Assembly (NCBI GenBank): GCA_033283265.1
Contig: JAWMQN010000005.1
Span: 186,001-250,000, forward strand
Origin: Mangrovimicrobium sp033283265
GTDB lineage: Bacteria; Pseudomonadota; Gammaproteobacteria; Pseudomonadales; Halieaceae
Length of the DNA: 64,000 bases
Direction: 5' to 3'
Part shown: piece after piece, positions 1 to 8,605 of the stretch
How positions within the stretch are numbered: the stretch's first letter is position 1
Layout: every line of letters begins with the position of its first letter
The notes under the pieces: generated by a model
What the model saw: the letters and a program-made list of their open reading frames with translations, nothing else
What the model was told of the DNA's origin: nothing
The model's database searches: none
Made by a program: the position numbers and the translations under genes

Positions 1-557
1 GTCAGCGCGTCGTCGCCCTTGAGGCCGATACCCTGGGTCACGATGCTCACCGGCAGGCGGGCGCAGAGGTCGAGGTTGAGGTCTGCCCGCTCCATGGTCT
101 CGAGACGGTCGAGCAGTGCGGCAACGGAGTTGTCGATCCAGTTCGCCCGCCACCACTTGATCGCCTTCGGCCGGATGAACATCGGCTGCACCATGCGCCG
201 GTAGCGCAGGTGCTCGTCGCCGACCATCTTCAGGATCACCTTGCCCAGGTTGCGCACGCCGGGGCTCTCCTCGTAGACCTCGGAGGAAAACAGCAGGTTC
301 TCCCGCAGCGCGCGGTTGCACAGCTCGTAGTTCAGCAGCGTGTAGTGGGGGCGCTCGTTCTCGTACATGGCGTGGGGGGCCGGTGGCAGTTCCAGCAGTT
401 CGCGCAGGGAGCCCTTTATCACCGGGTGTTTTTCCCGCAGGGCGTTCATGCCCGGCGTGAGGTCACCGAAGACTTCGCCGCCGTGGGCCTCGGTCTCCTT
501 GACCACATCGAAAAGTTCCGAGTAACGCTCGTCTTCAGCGGTTAGTGTCGCTGTCAT
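1..557 (-). CDS. Cytochrome P450, N-terminal part (runs off the window)
   Basis: The frame opens at the ATG at 557, behind a good ribosome site (AGGAGATGC), and continues without a stop to the window edge, giving about 185 residues. The stretch GDEHLRYRRMVQPMF is the helix C region of bacterial class I P450s, where the His and Arg contact the heme propionates. The preceding NYELCNRALRENLLF also fits the family. The I-helix, ExxR and Cys-ligand segments lie outside the window, so heme binding is inferred from the family. The gene follows the TetR gene on the same strand after about 35 bp and is probably co-transcribed with it. Expected role: monooxygenation of a hydrophobic substrate, with electrons from a ferredoxin. 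Confidence 0.85.
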   Translation of the reverse strand, partial: MTATLTAEDERYSELFDVVKETEAHGGEVFGDLTPGMNALREKHPVIKGSLRELLELPPAPHAMYENERPHYTLLNYELCNRALRENLLFSSEVYEESPGVRNLGKVILKMVGDEHLRYRRMVQPMFIRPKAIKWWRANWIDNSVAALLDRLETMERADLNLDLCARLPVSIVTQGIGLKGDDAL

Positions 558-592
558 GGATGCATCTCCTGCAGTTGATCCGGGAATTGGCG

Positions 593-1264
593 CTAGTCCG
601 CGCCGCTGTTTCTGACTGCAATCACCGCTGCGCCCGCCAGGGCGACGTCGATGACTGCCTCGATGTATTCCTGCTCCACTTCTTCACCAAAGGTCAGCAG
701 ACGGCGCAGTATGGGGGCCGAGCAGACATCTCCGACCAACTCGGCATTGATGGCGCGGGGAAACTCGCCGCGCTCAATCGCGAGTTCGACCAGCCTGGTC
801 CGGAACTGCCGCTCGTGCTGGTAAAGCTTGCGTGCAACAACCTCGACCTGGGGATCGGTGCGCCCCGAGAGCGCCGTCAAGATGCCCCGCCACATGGAAG
901 TCTTGCTGGAGGCTGCCATATCCGTCAGATAGAGAAGGAAATCACCACGCAGGCTGCCGGTATCCGGCAGGGGGCGCTCCACCTGGAAGTGGGAGTCCAG
1001 GGTATCGGAGACCAGGACGGCCTTGCTCGGCCAGCGCCGGTAGATTGTGGTCTTGTTGACACCGGCGCGCTCGGCAACCTCGTCGATCTTCAGGTTCGCG
1101 TAGCCGACGCGGTTGAGTTCCTCGCCAGTCGCCTTGAGCACGCTGGCCACGACCTTGGCCGCGCGACCAGTCTGCTGGACGCCACTGGTGCGCCTGTCGC
1201 CGACGGAGCGCTTGACCGTGCTAGTTGCCTTCGTTGCCAGAGGAACCACCTCACCACGCGCCAT
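593..1264 (-). CDS. TetR/AcrR-family transcriptional regulator (TetR1)
   Basis: A 223-residue protein. After a basic N-terminal extension of about 35 residues comes a TetR DNA-binding helix-turn-helix at roughly residues 37-85, with IDEVAERAGVNKTTIYRRW as the recognition helix region. The rest is a helical ligand-binding domain resembling the TetR_C_11 type (PDTGSLRGDFLLYL, then an EEVEQEYIEAVID tail). TetR proteins usually repress nearby genes and are released by a pathway metabolite. Two palindromes of the form CAAC-N5-GTTG lie 121 and 327 bp upstream of its start, and two more sit at the promoter region at 10.6-10.8 kb, which suggests autoregulation and control of the GMC/MFS and SDR/CoA-transferase units. 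The inducer is unknown. Confidence 0.85.
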   Translation of the reverse strand: MARGEVVPLATKATSTVKRSVGDRRTSGVQQTGRAAKVVASVLKATGEELNRVGYANLKIDEVAERAGVNKTTIYRRWPSKAVLVSDTLDSHFQVERPLPDTGSLRGDFLLYLTDMAASSKTSMWRGILTALSGRTDPQVEVVARKLYQHERQFRTRLVELAIERGEFPRAINAELVGDVCSAPILRRLLTFGEEVEQEYIEAVIDVALAGAAVIAVRNSGAD

Positions 1265-1384
1265 GTTGCCGGCGCGCTCGCTGTTTTATTTATCTGCGTA
1301 CCTGGCCTGCTGCCTCCCGACTGAACCACCGGGACAACGCCAGCTCTGTTAGCAAAGCATCCTAGACAGGGGCGATATTATTGT

Positions 1385-1397
1385 CAACTATTTGTTG
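1385..1397. promoter_or_regulatory. Operator-like palindrome CAAC-N5-GTTG (site A1)
   Basis: CAACTATTTGTTG, 121 bp upstream of the TetR1 start. Similarity to site A3 at 10606 extends further: both are preceded by TTATTGT and followed by GC(G/T)TTTAA. Likely binding site for the adjacent TetR1; this is inferred from recurrence and position only. Confidence 0.5.
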
Positions 1398-1590
1398 CGT
1401 TTAATGTGGCGGAGAATCGCTGAACCGTGCCGAGGGAAAGCGGGGCGGCGGTCGGCCGCCCCAGGTGCATATGAAGAAACATGATTTATAGCCTGCTTAT
1501 ATCGCTAAAAATGCAATAACGATAACTTGAACAGCCCACGACTGGAGCGCGGAGAGGTTTCCCGGCGCAGTCCCGGCGCAAATTATCACA

Positions 1591-1603
1591 CAACAATATG
1601 TTG
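1591..1603. promoter_or_regulatory. Operator-like palindrome CAAC-N5-GTTG (site A2)
   Basis: CAACAATATGTTG has perfect 5-bp arms around a central ATA. It lies 327 bp upstream of the TetR1 start in the same intergenic region as site A1. The flanks differ from sites A1 and A3, so it is the weakest member of the set. Confidence 0.35.
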
Positions 1604-1673
1604 CCATTAATAGCCGGCTTTCAGGCTCAGCCACCCGCCCCGAAGGCCCGCCACAACCTGCGCCGCGGGCCGC

Positions 1674-2702
1674 TTACAGCGTACCTGCGACCCTCGCGAC
1701 AGCGTGCCGCGGCAATCCTTCAGCGGCATTGCCGTACCGCCGGCCATCATTTACCGACGGCGTGGCAGCAGACCTGGCAGCCTTGCGCAGGGACTGGCGC
1801 ATCTTCCCCGGCGACTGCCCGAAATGCCGGGTAAAACGCCGGCTGAAGGCGGCCTCGGAGCGATAACCGACGTACTCCCCCACCGCGGCGATTTTCATAT
1901 CGGTCTTTTCCAGCAGGCGCACGGCGTGCTTCATGCGCAAGGCTGCGAGAAAACCCATCGGCGTGCTGCCGGTCTCCTCGCTGAAATGCGCGGCGAAATT
2001 CGAGCGGCTCATACCCACCTTGGTGGCGAGGATCTCCACCGTCCAGTCGTGGAAGGGGTGGGTCTCCATGAACTGGCTGGCGCGCACGATGGGGTCCTGG
2101 CGGGTCGACTCGTTGAAGATCTCCCGGCACTCGGGCTGGTGGCGAAATGTCGCGGTAAAGAACAGTGAGGCCGCAGCGGTAAACACGGCGCAGGCCCCCT
2201 CGTACTGGGCCGAGGAGACCAGCATCCGCAGGCTGGCAATACTGCTGCTACTGCGCGGCGGCACGCGGAGGATCGGCGGCAGGACACGCGGCCGCTCGCC
2301 GCCCGGCCATCGCGCCATCAGCGCGCCACACAGCAGTTCGGCGCGCTTGCCGCTACCGATACTGAAGCGCGGCGGAATATCCACGTATTCACGTCGATAC
2401 AGAAACTCCAGCACCTCGGTGGAGGCGTTCTGTTGCGTGCGGATGGCGTGGGCATCACCGTTCAGCAACATGACGATTTCCCCGGCCTCGATGGTGATCG
2501 AGCCGCCGGGCAGGCCGTCGAGCCGCACCTGCCCCTCGAGGCAGGCGTAGTACAGAAGATTTTCCGAGTGGGGGATGTTGAAGCCAGCCTCGGCGCCGAG
2601 ATCGACCAGGCACCAGCACTGGCTGCGCAGTTCTATCAGGTTGAGAAACTCGGAGAGCGTCCAGCGCATCGCCCTGTCGCTTCTGCGTGGCGTCAGATTC
2701 AT
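1674..2702 (-). CDS. AraC-family transcriptional regulator
   Basis: The start was set at the ATG at 2702 (protein MNLTPRRS...), which has a strong GGAGGTCGGG ribosome site. A longer frame exists upstream but has no family similarity. The protein has 342 residues. The N-terminal part resembles an AraC cupin-type effector domain (LPGGSITIEAGEIVMLLNGDAH). The C-terminal 100 residues carry the two AraC helix-turn-helix units: EILATKVGMSRSNFAAHF, then IAAVGEYVGYRSEAAFSRRF ending FGQSPGKMR. It is likely an activator of a neighbouring catabolic operon. The gap to the upstream FAH-family gene is about 220 bp, so it probably has its own promoter. Confidence 0.88.
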   Translation of the reverse strand: MNLTPRRSDRAMRWTLSEFLNLIELRSQCWCLVDLGAEAGFNIPHSENLLYYACLEGQVRLDGLPGGSITIEAGEIVMLLNGDAHAIRTQQNASTEVLEFLYRREYVDIPPRFSIGSGKRAELLCGALMARWPGGERPRVLPPILRVPPRSSSSIASLRMLVSSAQYEGACAVFTAAASLFFTATFRHQPECREIFNESTRQDPIVRASQFMETHPFHDWTVEILATKVGMSRSNFAAHFSEETGSTPMGFLAALRMKHAVRLLEKTDMKIAAVGEYVGYRSEAAFSRRFTRHFGQSPGKMRQSLRKAARSAATPSVNDGRRYGNAAEGLPRHAVARVAGTL

Positions 2703-2925
2703 CCCGACCTCCGCTATAGAATTATTGTTCGCATAGGGGCGCAACCGCCCGCAAAGCGCCGCGCCCTGCCGGGCCTTTCGCGGCACCGGACTGGTTTTGT
2801 ACCGTCTCAGCCCATAGCAGGCCATGCTCGATCGTACAAAAAACCTGCCCGATAAGCCAAACCGGACCGGGCGGCGCCAGCGCCCCGGCGAGGACCGGCA
2901 GCGAAGCCACGGGGCGGCGACGCCG

Positions 2926-3705
2926 TCAGCCCGGCTGACTCTGCGCAGCGGCAATCACGGGATTCACCAGGCAGCCTATGCCCTCGATTTCAATCTCGCA
3001 GACATCCCCCGGCCGCAGATTGCCGCTGGCGGCGGCGCCGGTCGCGATCACATCGCCCGGGTAGAGGGTCATGATCGACGAAATCCAGCTGACCAGGTCC
3101 TCCGGGCTGTAGATGAGGGAAACCACGGTAGCGTGGGTAACCTCGCCGTTGAGCCGGCTGGTCATCGCCAGGCCTTCGATGGCCTCGAGGCCGCTGGCAA
3201 CCACCGGCCCCAGCGGCGCGAAGGAATCGTAGGCCTTCCAGTAGTAGGAAACCGGCGTACCCCAGTCGCGGCGCAATTCACCGGCGGTGATGTCGTTGAA
3301 GCAGGTGTAGCCGAGGATGTAGTCCGCGGCATTTTCGCGGGCAACCCGGCTCGCCTGCCGCCCGATCACGATCGCTATCTCCAGCTCCCAGAGGATATTG
3401 TCGACGCCGACGGGAAACAGGATCGGGTCGCCGGGGTGGGTCAGCGTATTCGGGCAGGGCTTGGAAAACAGGTAGGGGCGCTCCGGTGCGGGATGCTCCC
3501 CGAGCACATCCCTGTGGCCCGGACCGATGGCGATAATCTTGCTCGGCGTGACCGGGGTCAGCGTTTTCAGGGTCTCCAGCGCGAGCGGCTCGGCACCGGC
3601 CTGGCGCCGCAGTGCATGCAGCTCACCGACCAGCGGGTAGACCAGCTCGCCTTCCGGCTCCCCGTAAAAGACCGACTCTCCAGACTGGTAACGCCCGATT
3701 CTCAT
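2926..3705 (-). CDS. Fumarylacetoacetate hydrolase (FAH) family protein
   Basis: A 259-residue protein. FAH-family marks are the metal-ligand segment ILWELEIAIVIGR, the WKAYDSFAPLGPVV segment (compare KSFDTFCPLGP in the family), and LYPGDVIATGAAASG near the C-terminus. Family members hydrolyse or decarboxylate beta-dicarbonyl compounds (acylpyruvates, oxaloacetate, 2-oxo-dienoates) using a divalent metal. The substrate cannot be told from sequence. It sits on the same strand as the OB-fold/thiolase genes with a gap of about 155 bp. A role in cleaving a 1,3-diketone or enol intermediate of the pathway is plausible. Confidence 0.85.
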   Translation of the reverse strand: MRIGRYQSGESVFYGEPEGELVYPLVGELHALRRQAGAEPLALETLKTLTPVTPSKIIAIGPGHRDVLGEHPAPERPYLFSKPCPNTLTHPGDPILFPVGVDNILWELEIAIVIGRQASRVARENAADYILGYTCFNDITAGELRRDWGTPVSYYWKAYDSFAPLGPVVASGLEAIEGLAMTSRLNGEVTHATVVSLIYSPEDLVSWISSIMTLYPGDVIATGAAASGNLRPGDVCEIEIEGIGCLVNPVIAAAQSQPG

Positions 3706-3860
3706 TCGCCTGACCTCTTATCGTTGTTGTCGCGGTGCGCGGCATGCAATGCGCAGCCGCGGATGTCATTCGGCAGTCCACACTGGATGAGCCGTAAATT
3801 CCCGACCAGTGCCGGAACGCTGTTGTAACTGCCCGTTCGTCTGGACGAAGCTCCGGCGGC

Positions 3861-4277
3861 TCAGGCTCTTTCGAATACCGGCAAGCTGAAGGGACCGGCG
3901 GAATCCTCGCAGTCGATGAATTTCAGTTTCACGGCCATCCCCACCGCCACATCCTGCAAACCGAACCCCTCGGGATTAGAGATAAACAGGGGTCCCTCTT
4001 CCAGCTCGACCAGCACGGTGTCCCAGGGAATGGGCAGCAGGCCCCGGTAGTAGTCGCGTTCGAAGGTACACCAGCTCACCAGGTTTGCACGGCCTGAAAC
4101 CGGCACGAAAGCCAGCTGGCCAGAGCCGCAATGCTCGCAGGCCTGCATCACCGGCCAGAGCAATTTCGCGCAGCTGGCGCAGCGCTGCAGGCGCAGCTCG
4201 CCCCTGCCGCACCAGTCCCAGAATTCGTCGTGGCCCGGCCCCAGGGTCCGGTCCGGCCGTCGTTGCGCCATGCTCAT
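3861..4277 (-). CDS. Zn-ribbon/OB-fold (DUF35) acyl-CoA-binding partner protein
   Basis: The start at 4277 overlaps the stop of the upstream thiolase-like gene in an ATGA arrangement, which fixes the start and indicates translational coupling. The protein has 138 residues. An N-terminal rubredoxin-like zinc ribbon has Cys33, Cys36, Cys47 and Cys50 (QRCASCAKLLWPVMQACEHC). An OB-fold follows (VSWCTFERDYYRG, then DTVLVELEEGPLF). DUF35 proteins of this kind form complexes with thiolase-fold partners, for example the DUF35 domain of ChsH2 with the Ltp2 retro-aldolase in steroid side-chain degradation. The coupling to the thiolase-fold gene supports such a complex here. Confidence 0.88.
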   Translation of the reverse strand: MSMAQRRPDRTLGPGHDEFWDWCGRGELRLQRCASCAKLLWPVMQACEHCGSGQLAFVPVSGRANLVSWCTFERDYYRGLLPIPWDTVLVELEEGPLFISNPEGFGLQDVAVGMAVKLKFIDCEDSAGPFSLPVFERA

Positions 4278-5494
4278 TCCCCCCGCGTGAAAATGACCGG
4301 GTGGGCCCGGTCCGTTTGCGCCACCGAGAACAGCGAGGCCTGCACGCCGGCGACCTGGCGTTCCCCGGCCTCGTGCCGCAACTGGCGGGTGACTTCGGCA
4401 ACCTGGCTCCAGCCGTGCATGTAAGAGCCCGACAGCATGCCACCGCCGACATTGACCGGGAGCTCGCCGTCGCGCGCCATTTGCCCGGCCTTGCAGAACT
4501 CGAGTCCCTCCCCCGGCGCGACGAAGCCATAGCCTTCGAGCTGGCTGACCAGGTGAATCGTCGAGGGGTCGTAGAATTCGGCGTGGTCGATATCGGCCAG
4601 CTGCAGCCCCGCCATGGCCAGCGCCTGCGCCCCGGCGTCCGCCAGCTGCGGGCGCAGCCGCTCGCGTACCAGTGCGTGCAGTTTGTCGGACTGCACGATC
4701 GACTCGCCCCAGCCCGCCACTTCGACAGGAGCATGCGGCATGTCCCTGGCCAGGTCGGCGCGCCGCACGATCAGGCATACCGCCCCGTCGTTGACCAGGC
4801 ACATGTCGAACAGGTGCAGCGGCCGGACAATGTAACGGGAGGCCAGGTAGTCATCGATGCTCATCGGCTGGCGCATGATGGCGTCGGGATTGGCCATGGC
4901 ATTCTGGCGTACCTGTACCGCAACGGAGCCGAGATCCGCCTCGCTGGCGCCGTAGACCGACTGGTAGTGGCTGAACACAAAGGCCCAGTGCGCGGCCTGC
5001 GAACTCCAGCCCCAGGGATGGAAGTAGTAGTACGAGTAGGGAGCGCGCTGGCTGCTGGCATAGGTGTTACCACCGTACTGCCGGCCGATGGCGCGCGACG
5101 CGGCGGCGTAGACCATGACCACGGTATCGCACAGCCCCGCCGCGATGTCCGCGCAGACCCGCTGCAGGGGGCCCGCCAGTATCCCGCTGCTGGCGATTCT
5201 GTAGGCCGGGTCGAGACCGAGCAGGTCGGCCATCGTGTCGACGTCCGGGCCACCGTAAATGAACGACACCGAAAGCCCGTCGACATCCTGTGGGGTAAGG
5301 CCCGCGTCCAGCAAGGCCCGGTCGACCGCCAGTTTTGCCAGCCCTTCCGGCGTGGGCGCCTGGTAGTCCGCCGCTTTGGCGCGGGCTGCCTGGTAGTCCG
5401 CGTGGTAGTCGGTCTCCCCGATACCGACGATCGCCGCCCGGCAACTCAACTCACGCGCTGGCGGAGGAACTTTTTCCAGCGTCACCTCTGACAT
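4274..5494 (-). CDS. Thiolase-fold protein lacking the usual catalytic Cys (Ltp2-like aldolase candidate)
   Basis: The start was placed at 5494 (MSEVTLEK) because an AGGAG ribosome site precedes it; this gives 406 residues. It is a thiolase-superfamily protein of the SCP-x/lipid-transfer type (AIVGIGETDY at the N-terminus, GELPVNVGGGMLSGSYMHG near the C-terminus). Where active thiolases have Ala-Cys-Ala-Ser-Gly, it reads IASSG at about residues 100-104, so the nucleophilic Cys appears to be Ser. With its coupled DUF35 partner this resembles Ltp2-type retro-aldolases, which cleave a beta-hydroxyacyl-CoA side chain rather than performing thiolysis. The substrate is unknown. The Cys-to-Ser assignment comes from by-eye alignment to the paralogue at 54213-55400. 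Confidence 0.82.
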   Translation of the reverse strand: MSEVTLEKVPPPARELSCRAAIVGIGETDYHADYQAARAKAADYQAPTPEGLAKLAVDRALLDAGLTPQDVDGLSVSFIYGGPDVDTMADLLGLDPAYRIASSGILAGPLQRVCADIAAGLCDTVVMVYAAASRAIGRQYGGNTYASSQRAPYSYYYFHPWGWSSQAAHWAFVFSHYQSVYGASEADLGSVAVQVRQNAMANPDAIMRQPMSIDDYLASRYIVRPLHLFDMCLVNDGAVCLIVRRADLARDMPHAPVEVAGWGESIVQSDKLHALVRERLRPQLADAGAQALAMAGLQLADIDHAEFYDPSTIHLVSQLEGYGFVAPGEGLEFCKAGQMARDGELPVNVGGGMLSGSYMHGWSQVAEVTRQLRHEAGERQVAGVQASLFSVAQTDRAHPVIFTRGE

Positions 5495-5589
5495 ATGTCT
5501 CGCTCCTGATGATTCTCTGCACACGCCGGGTCAGCTGCGCCCGTTCCCGGGGACTTATGCGTCCGGGGCTACACCAGCCAATGCCCTCG

Positions 5590-6789
5590 CTAGCCGGCCT
5601 TGCTGCAGGCTATGCGGGCATTGCGCAGCTCATAGCTCTTGAGTTGTTCGTTCCAGCTGATATCGGGCTCGCGCACCAGTTCGATACCTTCGAGCTGGAA
5701 CAGTTGCTCGAGGAAAATCCGTGTCTCGTGCAAGGCCACCAGCCAGCCGGGACACATGTGCGGGCCGTCGGCAAAACTGAGGAATCGCCCGGTATCGCCC
5801 AGGCGTTTCGCACGCTCGGGATCGACGGCGAAGGGGCACTCGCCCACGCCGGACTCGTCCACGTTGGCCGCGCGGATATCGATACCATACTTTTCTCCCG
5901 GGGGAACCCTGCTGCCGTCCGCCTCGGTAACTTCCTCGTTCACCCGACGATGCACCATTGCCGCTACCGGCTCCAGGCGCAGTATCTCGAGCAGGATAGC
6001 CAGCTGATCGCGGGAGTCACCGGCCAGGAACCTGGCGCGCAGGGCGCTGTCCTCGAACAGGTACCAGGCCGCCATGACGATGAACTCACGCGTCGTCAGC
6101 ATGCCGGCAGTGCCATAGGTCAGGCATTCGATGACGATGGCCATGTTCGAATAGCCTTCCTCGATGTAGAAGGAGATGGCATCGCCGCGCGGTGATCGGC
6201 GGCGGGAGTTGATCGCCGGCCGGACATCGAGGAGGAAAAACAGGCCGGTATGCAGGGCCCGGCGAAAACGCACGAGGCTGCCTCTGATCCCGGGGGCGGA
6301 CTTGTCCATGCTGGTGGCGAGAACCCGCTGAATGCGCCGGGCGCGAGCCTGCTGGTCGCTGTCGGTGAGGCCGAGGATTTCCCCGACGACCTCGATCGCC
6401 AGCTGGAAGCTCAAGTCCTCCAGCCTGGCCGCCCCCTCATTGCGAAATTTCGCCAGCAGCGTGTCCGTGACCCGGCGCATCACCGTGAAGTGCTGCTCCG
6501 AAACCATCTTGGGCGAGAGGAAACGCTGGGTCTTGCGCCGCTTGTTGGAATGCTCCACACCGTCGAGGAAAAAGACCGGCGCTTGTTCAGGATTTTCAAA
6601 CTTCACGGCATCGGCTCCCGCACCGGCCTGGATCGCCGCCTTGTTGCGCAGGATATCGTGGGCCAGGGCCGGATCCTTCACCCAGTGCGCGCCGTCGTCG
6701 GGCCGCGTGTTCTGCAGCGCGATGGCCGCCGATTTACGCCGGTCCGCTGCGTGGCTAACCGGGCATCCGGAATTTACTGCATCGTTCAT
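5590..6789 (-). CDS. Cytochrome P450
   Basis: A 399-residue soluble bacterial P450 with a GAGGTGAGAC ribosome site. The heme-ligand loop SFADGPHMCPGW has the ligand Cys at residue 346. The ExxR pair is in EILRLEP, and the I-helix oxygen-activation segment reads YGTAGMLTTRE. The length is typical of class I bacterial enzymes, which need a separate ferredoxin and reductase. A [2Fe-2S] ferredoxin gene is present at 43.0 kb, but no reductase is seen in the window. It probably hydroxylates a hydrophobic growth substrate or intermediate. A fragment of an alcohol dehydrogenase gene lies just upstream. Confidence 0.93.
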   Translation of the reverse strand: MNDAVNSGCPVSHAADRRKSAAIALQNTRPDDGAHWVKDPALAHDILRNKAAIQAGAGADAVKFENPEQAPVFFLDGVEHSNKRRKTQRFLSPKMVSEQHFTVMRRVTDTLLAKFRNEGAARLEDLSFQLAIEVVGEILGLTDSDQQARARRIQRVLATSMDKSAPGIRGSLVRFRRALHTGLFFLLDVRPAINSRRRSPRGDAISFYIEEGYSNMAIVIECLTYGTAGMLTTREFIVMAAWYLFEDSALRARFLAGDSRDQLAILLEILRLEPVAAMVHRRVNEEVTEADGSRVPPGEKYGIDIRAANVDESGVGECPFAVDPERAKRLGDTGRFLSFADGPHMCPGWLVALHETRIFLEQLFQLEGIELVREPDISWNEQLKSYELRNARIACSKAG

Positions 6790-6826
6790 GTCTCACCTCT
6801 TGAATGGTGACGCCGCCGCTGCGTCT

Positions 6827-6955
6827 TCAGGGTGTCGCCACCAGGCGACCGACCACTCCTCCCCGGCGCAACCGCTCCAGTGCTTCAGGAATATCGGCGA
6901 AGGCCACTTGCGTCGCCTGCAGCTCGCGAGTATAGGTTGGCGCTGCGGGCTGTCT
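6827..6955 (-). pseudogene. 3' remnant of a zinc-type alcohol dehydrogenase / quinone oxidoreductase gene
   Basis: Between the P450 and MFS genes an open stretch of 42 codons ends in TGA and reads ...TRELQATQVAFADIPEAL then ERLRRGGVVGRLVATP. This is the characteristic C-terminus of medium-chain zinc alcohol dehydrogenases (dipEALERLrrGkvvGRlV). It is closed upstream by an in-frame TAG at 6958-6956 and has no start codon or catalytic domain. It looks like the surviving tail of a deleted gene that once stood in this operon. Confidence 0.6.
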
Positions 6956-7021
6956 CTATACCGGCGCCGGATTTACGGACGCAGGGGCCGAAGTTACGGA
7001 GCTTCAGCAAAAAGCCCCGGC

Positions 7022-8605
7022 TCAAAGCGCCGCCGCGGGCTCCCCGGCGTCCAGCGCCCGCTGCCGCCGGCTGGCCGGGCTGGCCGATTGCATCAGGCGC
7101 ATATTCACGAAGAGCAGGATGAATACGAAGGGCGCGAAGACAAACAGGCTGTAGAGCCCCGAGTTGAGCGAGCCGGTAATCACGCTGACCTTGCCGGCCC
7201 AGTAGGGCCCGATGCTCGACGACAGCACGATCACCACCAGCGAAAATGCCGCAGCCGCCGCACCGCGCATGCGCGGGATGACCAGGTCCTGGATCATCCC
7301 CCCGTAGGCGCCACCCCACAGCGCCCCGAAGAAGACGGTGAAAGCATAGGCAGCAAAGAACGCCACCTGCGTATCTACCGCGAGCATGATGAAGATGAAG
7401 GGCAGCTCCCCCAGCAGGGCGATCATGGCCACCCACAGGGGAGCGCGAAGGTCGTGGCGCTTCCAGATATCGGTGAGCATCCCGCCCAGCAGCACCCCGG
7501 CGATCGCGCCGATCACCCCGATGAGCCCGAGGTTGAGTCCGATCATGCTCGGCTCCATGTCCAGCGTGCGCATGGCGTAGGGCGCCACCCAGATGCGCAC
7601 CGCGCCGCCGATGCAGGCCAGCAGGGAGGCACCCCCGAGCGCCAGCATGAAGGTGGGGTCACCGAAGGTCAGGGCGTACAGGGGCCGGTCGCGCTCGCGC
7701 TGGATGATGCCCCAGGTGTACACCGAGTAGACGCCGATGCCCACGGCAACCCATTGCATGATGTCACCGGTGAGGTAGACGAGCAGGGCTGCAAGCGCAG
7801 CGATCAGGGCGATGGCCCGCAGGTTGCCGAGCAGTGCCCCGCGGCCGGCCTTGCGATACAGCGCCCAGAGCGTGAACGGCGGGATCGCGGCGGACAGTTC
7901 CTCGACAAATACCTTCGGCACGTTGACCCTGGGGATATTGCGCCGGGGCTCGCGGATGCACATCAACAGTAGCGCCATGGGGATGCCGGGCAGGCCCACC
8001 GCGATCAGCGTCGCTTTCCAGTCGGGCAGCCGGCAGAAATCCCATAGCGGCAGGGAGGAGCAGGCCGTATCCCAGTTGCTGACGAACCAGCCGCCGATAA
8101 GCAGCGCCAGCGCACCGCCGACATTGCTGCCGGCCACCAGGAAGCCCATGACCAGCGCGCGATTCTTCGCCGGAAAGATATCCGCCGCCAGCGAATGGGT
8201 GCAGGGGTTGGCCGTCGCCTCGCCGATGCCGACGCCGATGCGCGCCAGGCCGAGGGTGACGAAGTTCACCGCGGTGGCCCCGAGCGCCGTCATCGCCGAC
8301 CAGAGCAGCAGACCCGCCGTGATCAGCTTCTTGCGGCTGATGCGGTCGGAGACCCGGCCGAAGGCGATGCCCACCACGGCGTAGAAGACCGCGAAGGCGG
8401 TGCCCATGAGGAAGCCGAGCTGCGCGTCATCGAGGGAAAAGTCGGCTTTTATCGACTCCGCGAGCATGGGCAGGATCTGGCGGTCGACATAGTTGAGCAG
8501 GTTGGCACCAACCAGCGTCGCCAGGGCAAAACAGGCGTGTGGCGTCACCCGCGCGGGGGTTGCCGCGGCAGCCACGTCCGTCTGCAGGGCTTCTGACTTA
8601 TTCAT
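7022..8605 (-). CDS. MFS transporter, spinster-like
   Basis: A 527-residue inner-membrane carrier with about 12 predicted helices. Family marks are LLNYVDRQILPMLAESI in helix 1, the loop 2-3 motif GRVSDRISRKKL, and ARIGVGIGEATANP in helix 4. Between helices 5 and 6 it carries a Cys-containing insert (WDTACSSLPLWDFCRLPDW) beyond the shortest relatives. Its start overlaps the stop of the upstream GMC oxidoreductase gene (ATGA), so the two are translationally coupled. It probably imports the substrate of that oxidoreductase or exports its product. Direction and substrate are not determinable from sequence. Confidence 0.9.
   Translation of the reverse strand: MNKSEALQTDVAAAATPARVTPHACFALATLVGANLLNYVDRQILPMLAESIKADFSLDDAQLGFLMGTAFAVFYAVVGIAFGRVSDRISRKKLITAGLLLWSAMTALGATAVNFVTLGLARIGVGIGEATANPCTHSLAADIFPAKNRALVMGFLVAGSNVGGALALLIGGWFVSNWDTACSSLPLWDFCRLPDWKATLIAVGLPGIPMALLLMCIREPRRNIPRVNVPKVFVEELSAAIPPFTLWALYRKAGRGALLGNLRAIALIAALAALLVYLTGDIMQWVAVGIGVYSVYTWGIIQRERDRPLYALTFGDPTFMLALGGASLLACIGGAVRIWVAPYAMRTLDMEPSMIGLNLGLIGVIGAIAGVLLGGMLTDIWKRHDLRAPLWVAMIALLGELPFIFIMLAVDTQVAFFAAYAFTVFFGALWGGAYGGMIQDLVIPRMRGAAAAAFSLVVIVLSSSIGPYWAGKVSVITGSLNSGLYSLFVFAPFVFILLFVNMRLMQSASPASRRQRALDAGEPAAAL

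Larger units (their letters stand above)
1265..1673. other. Intergenic region upstream of the TetR1 gene
   Basis: This 409-bp gap lies between the 3' end of the AraC-type gene and the start of the TetR1 gene. It holds two CAAC-N5-GTTG palindromes (listed separately) in relatively AT-rich sequence. I see no protein-like frame or RNA gene here. Confidence 0.6.
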
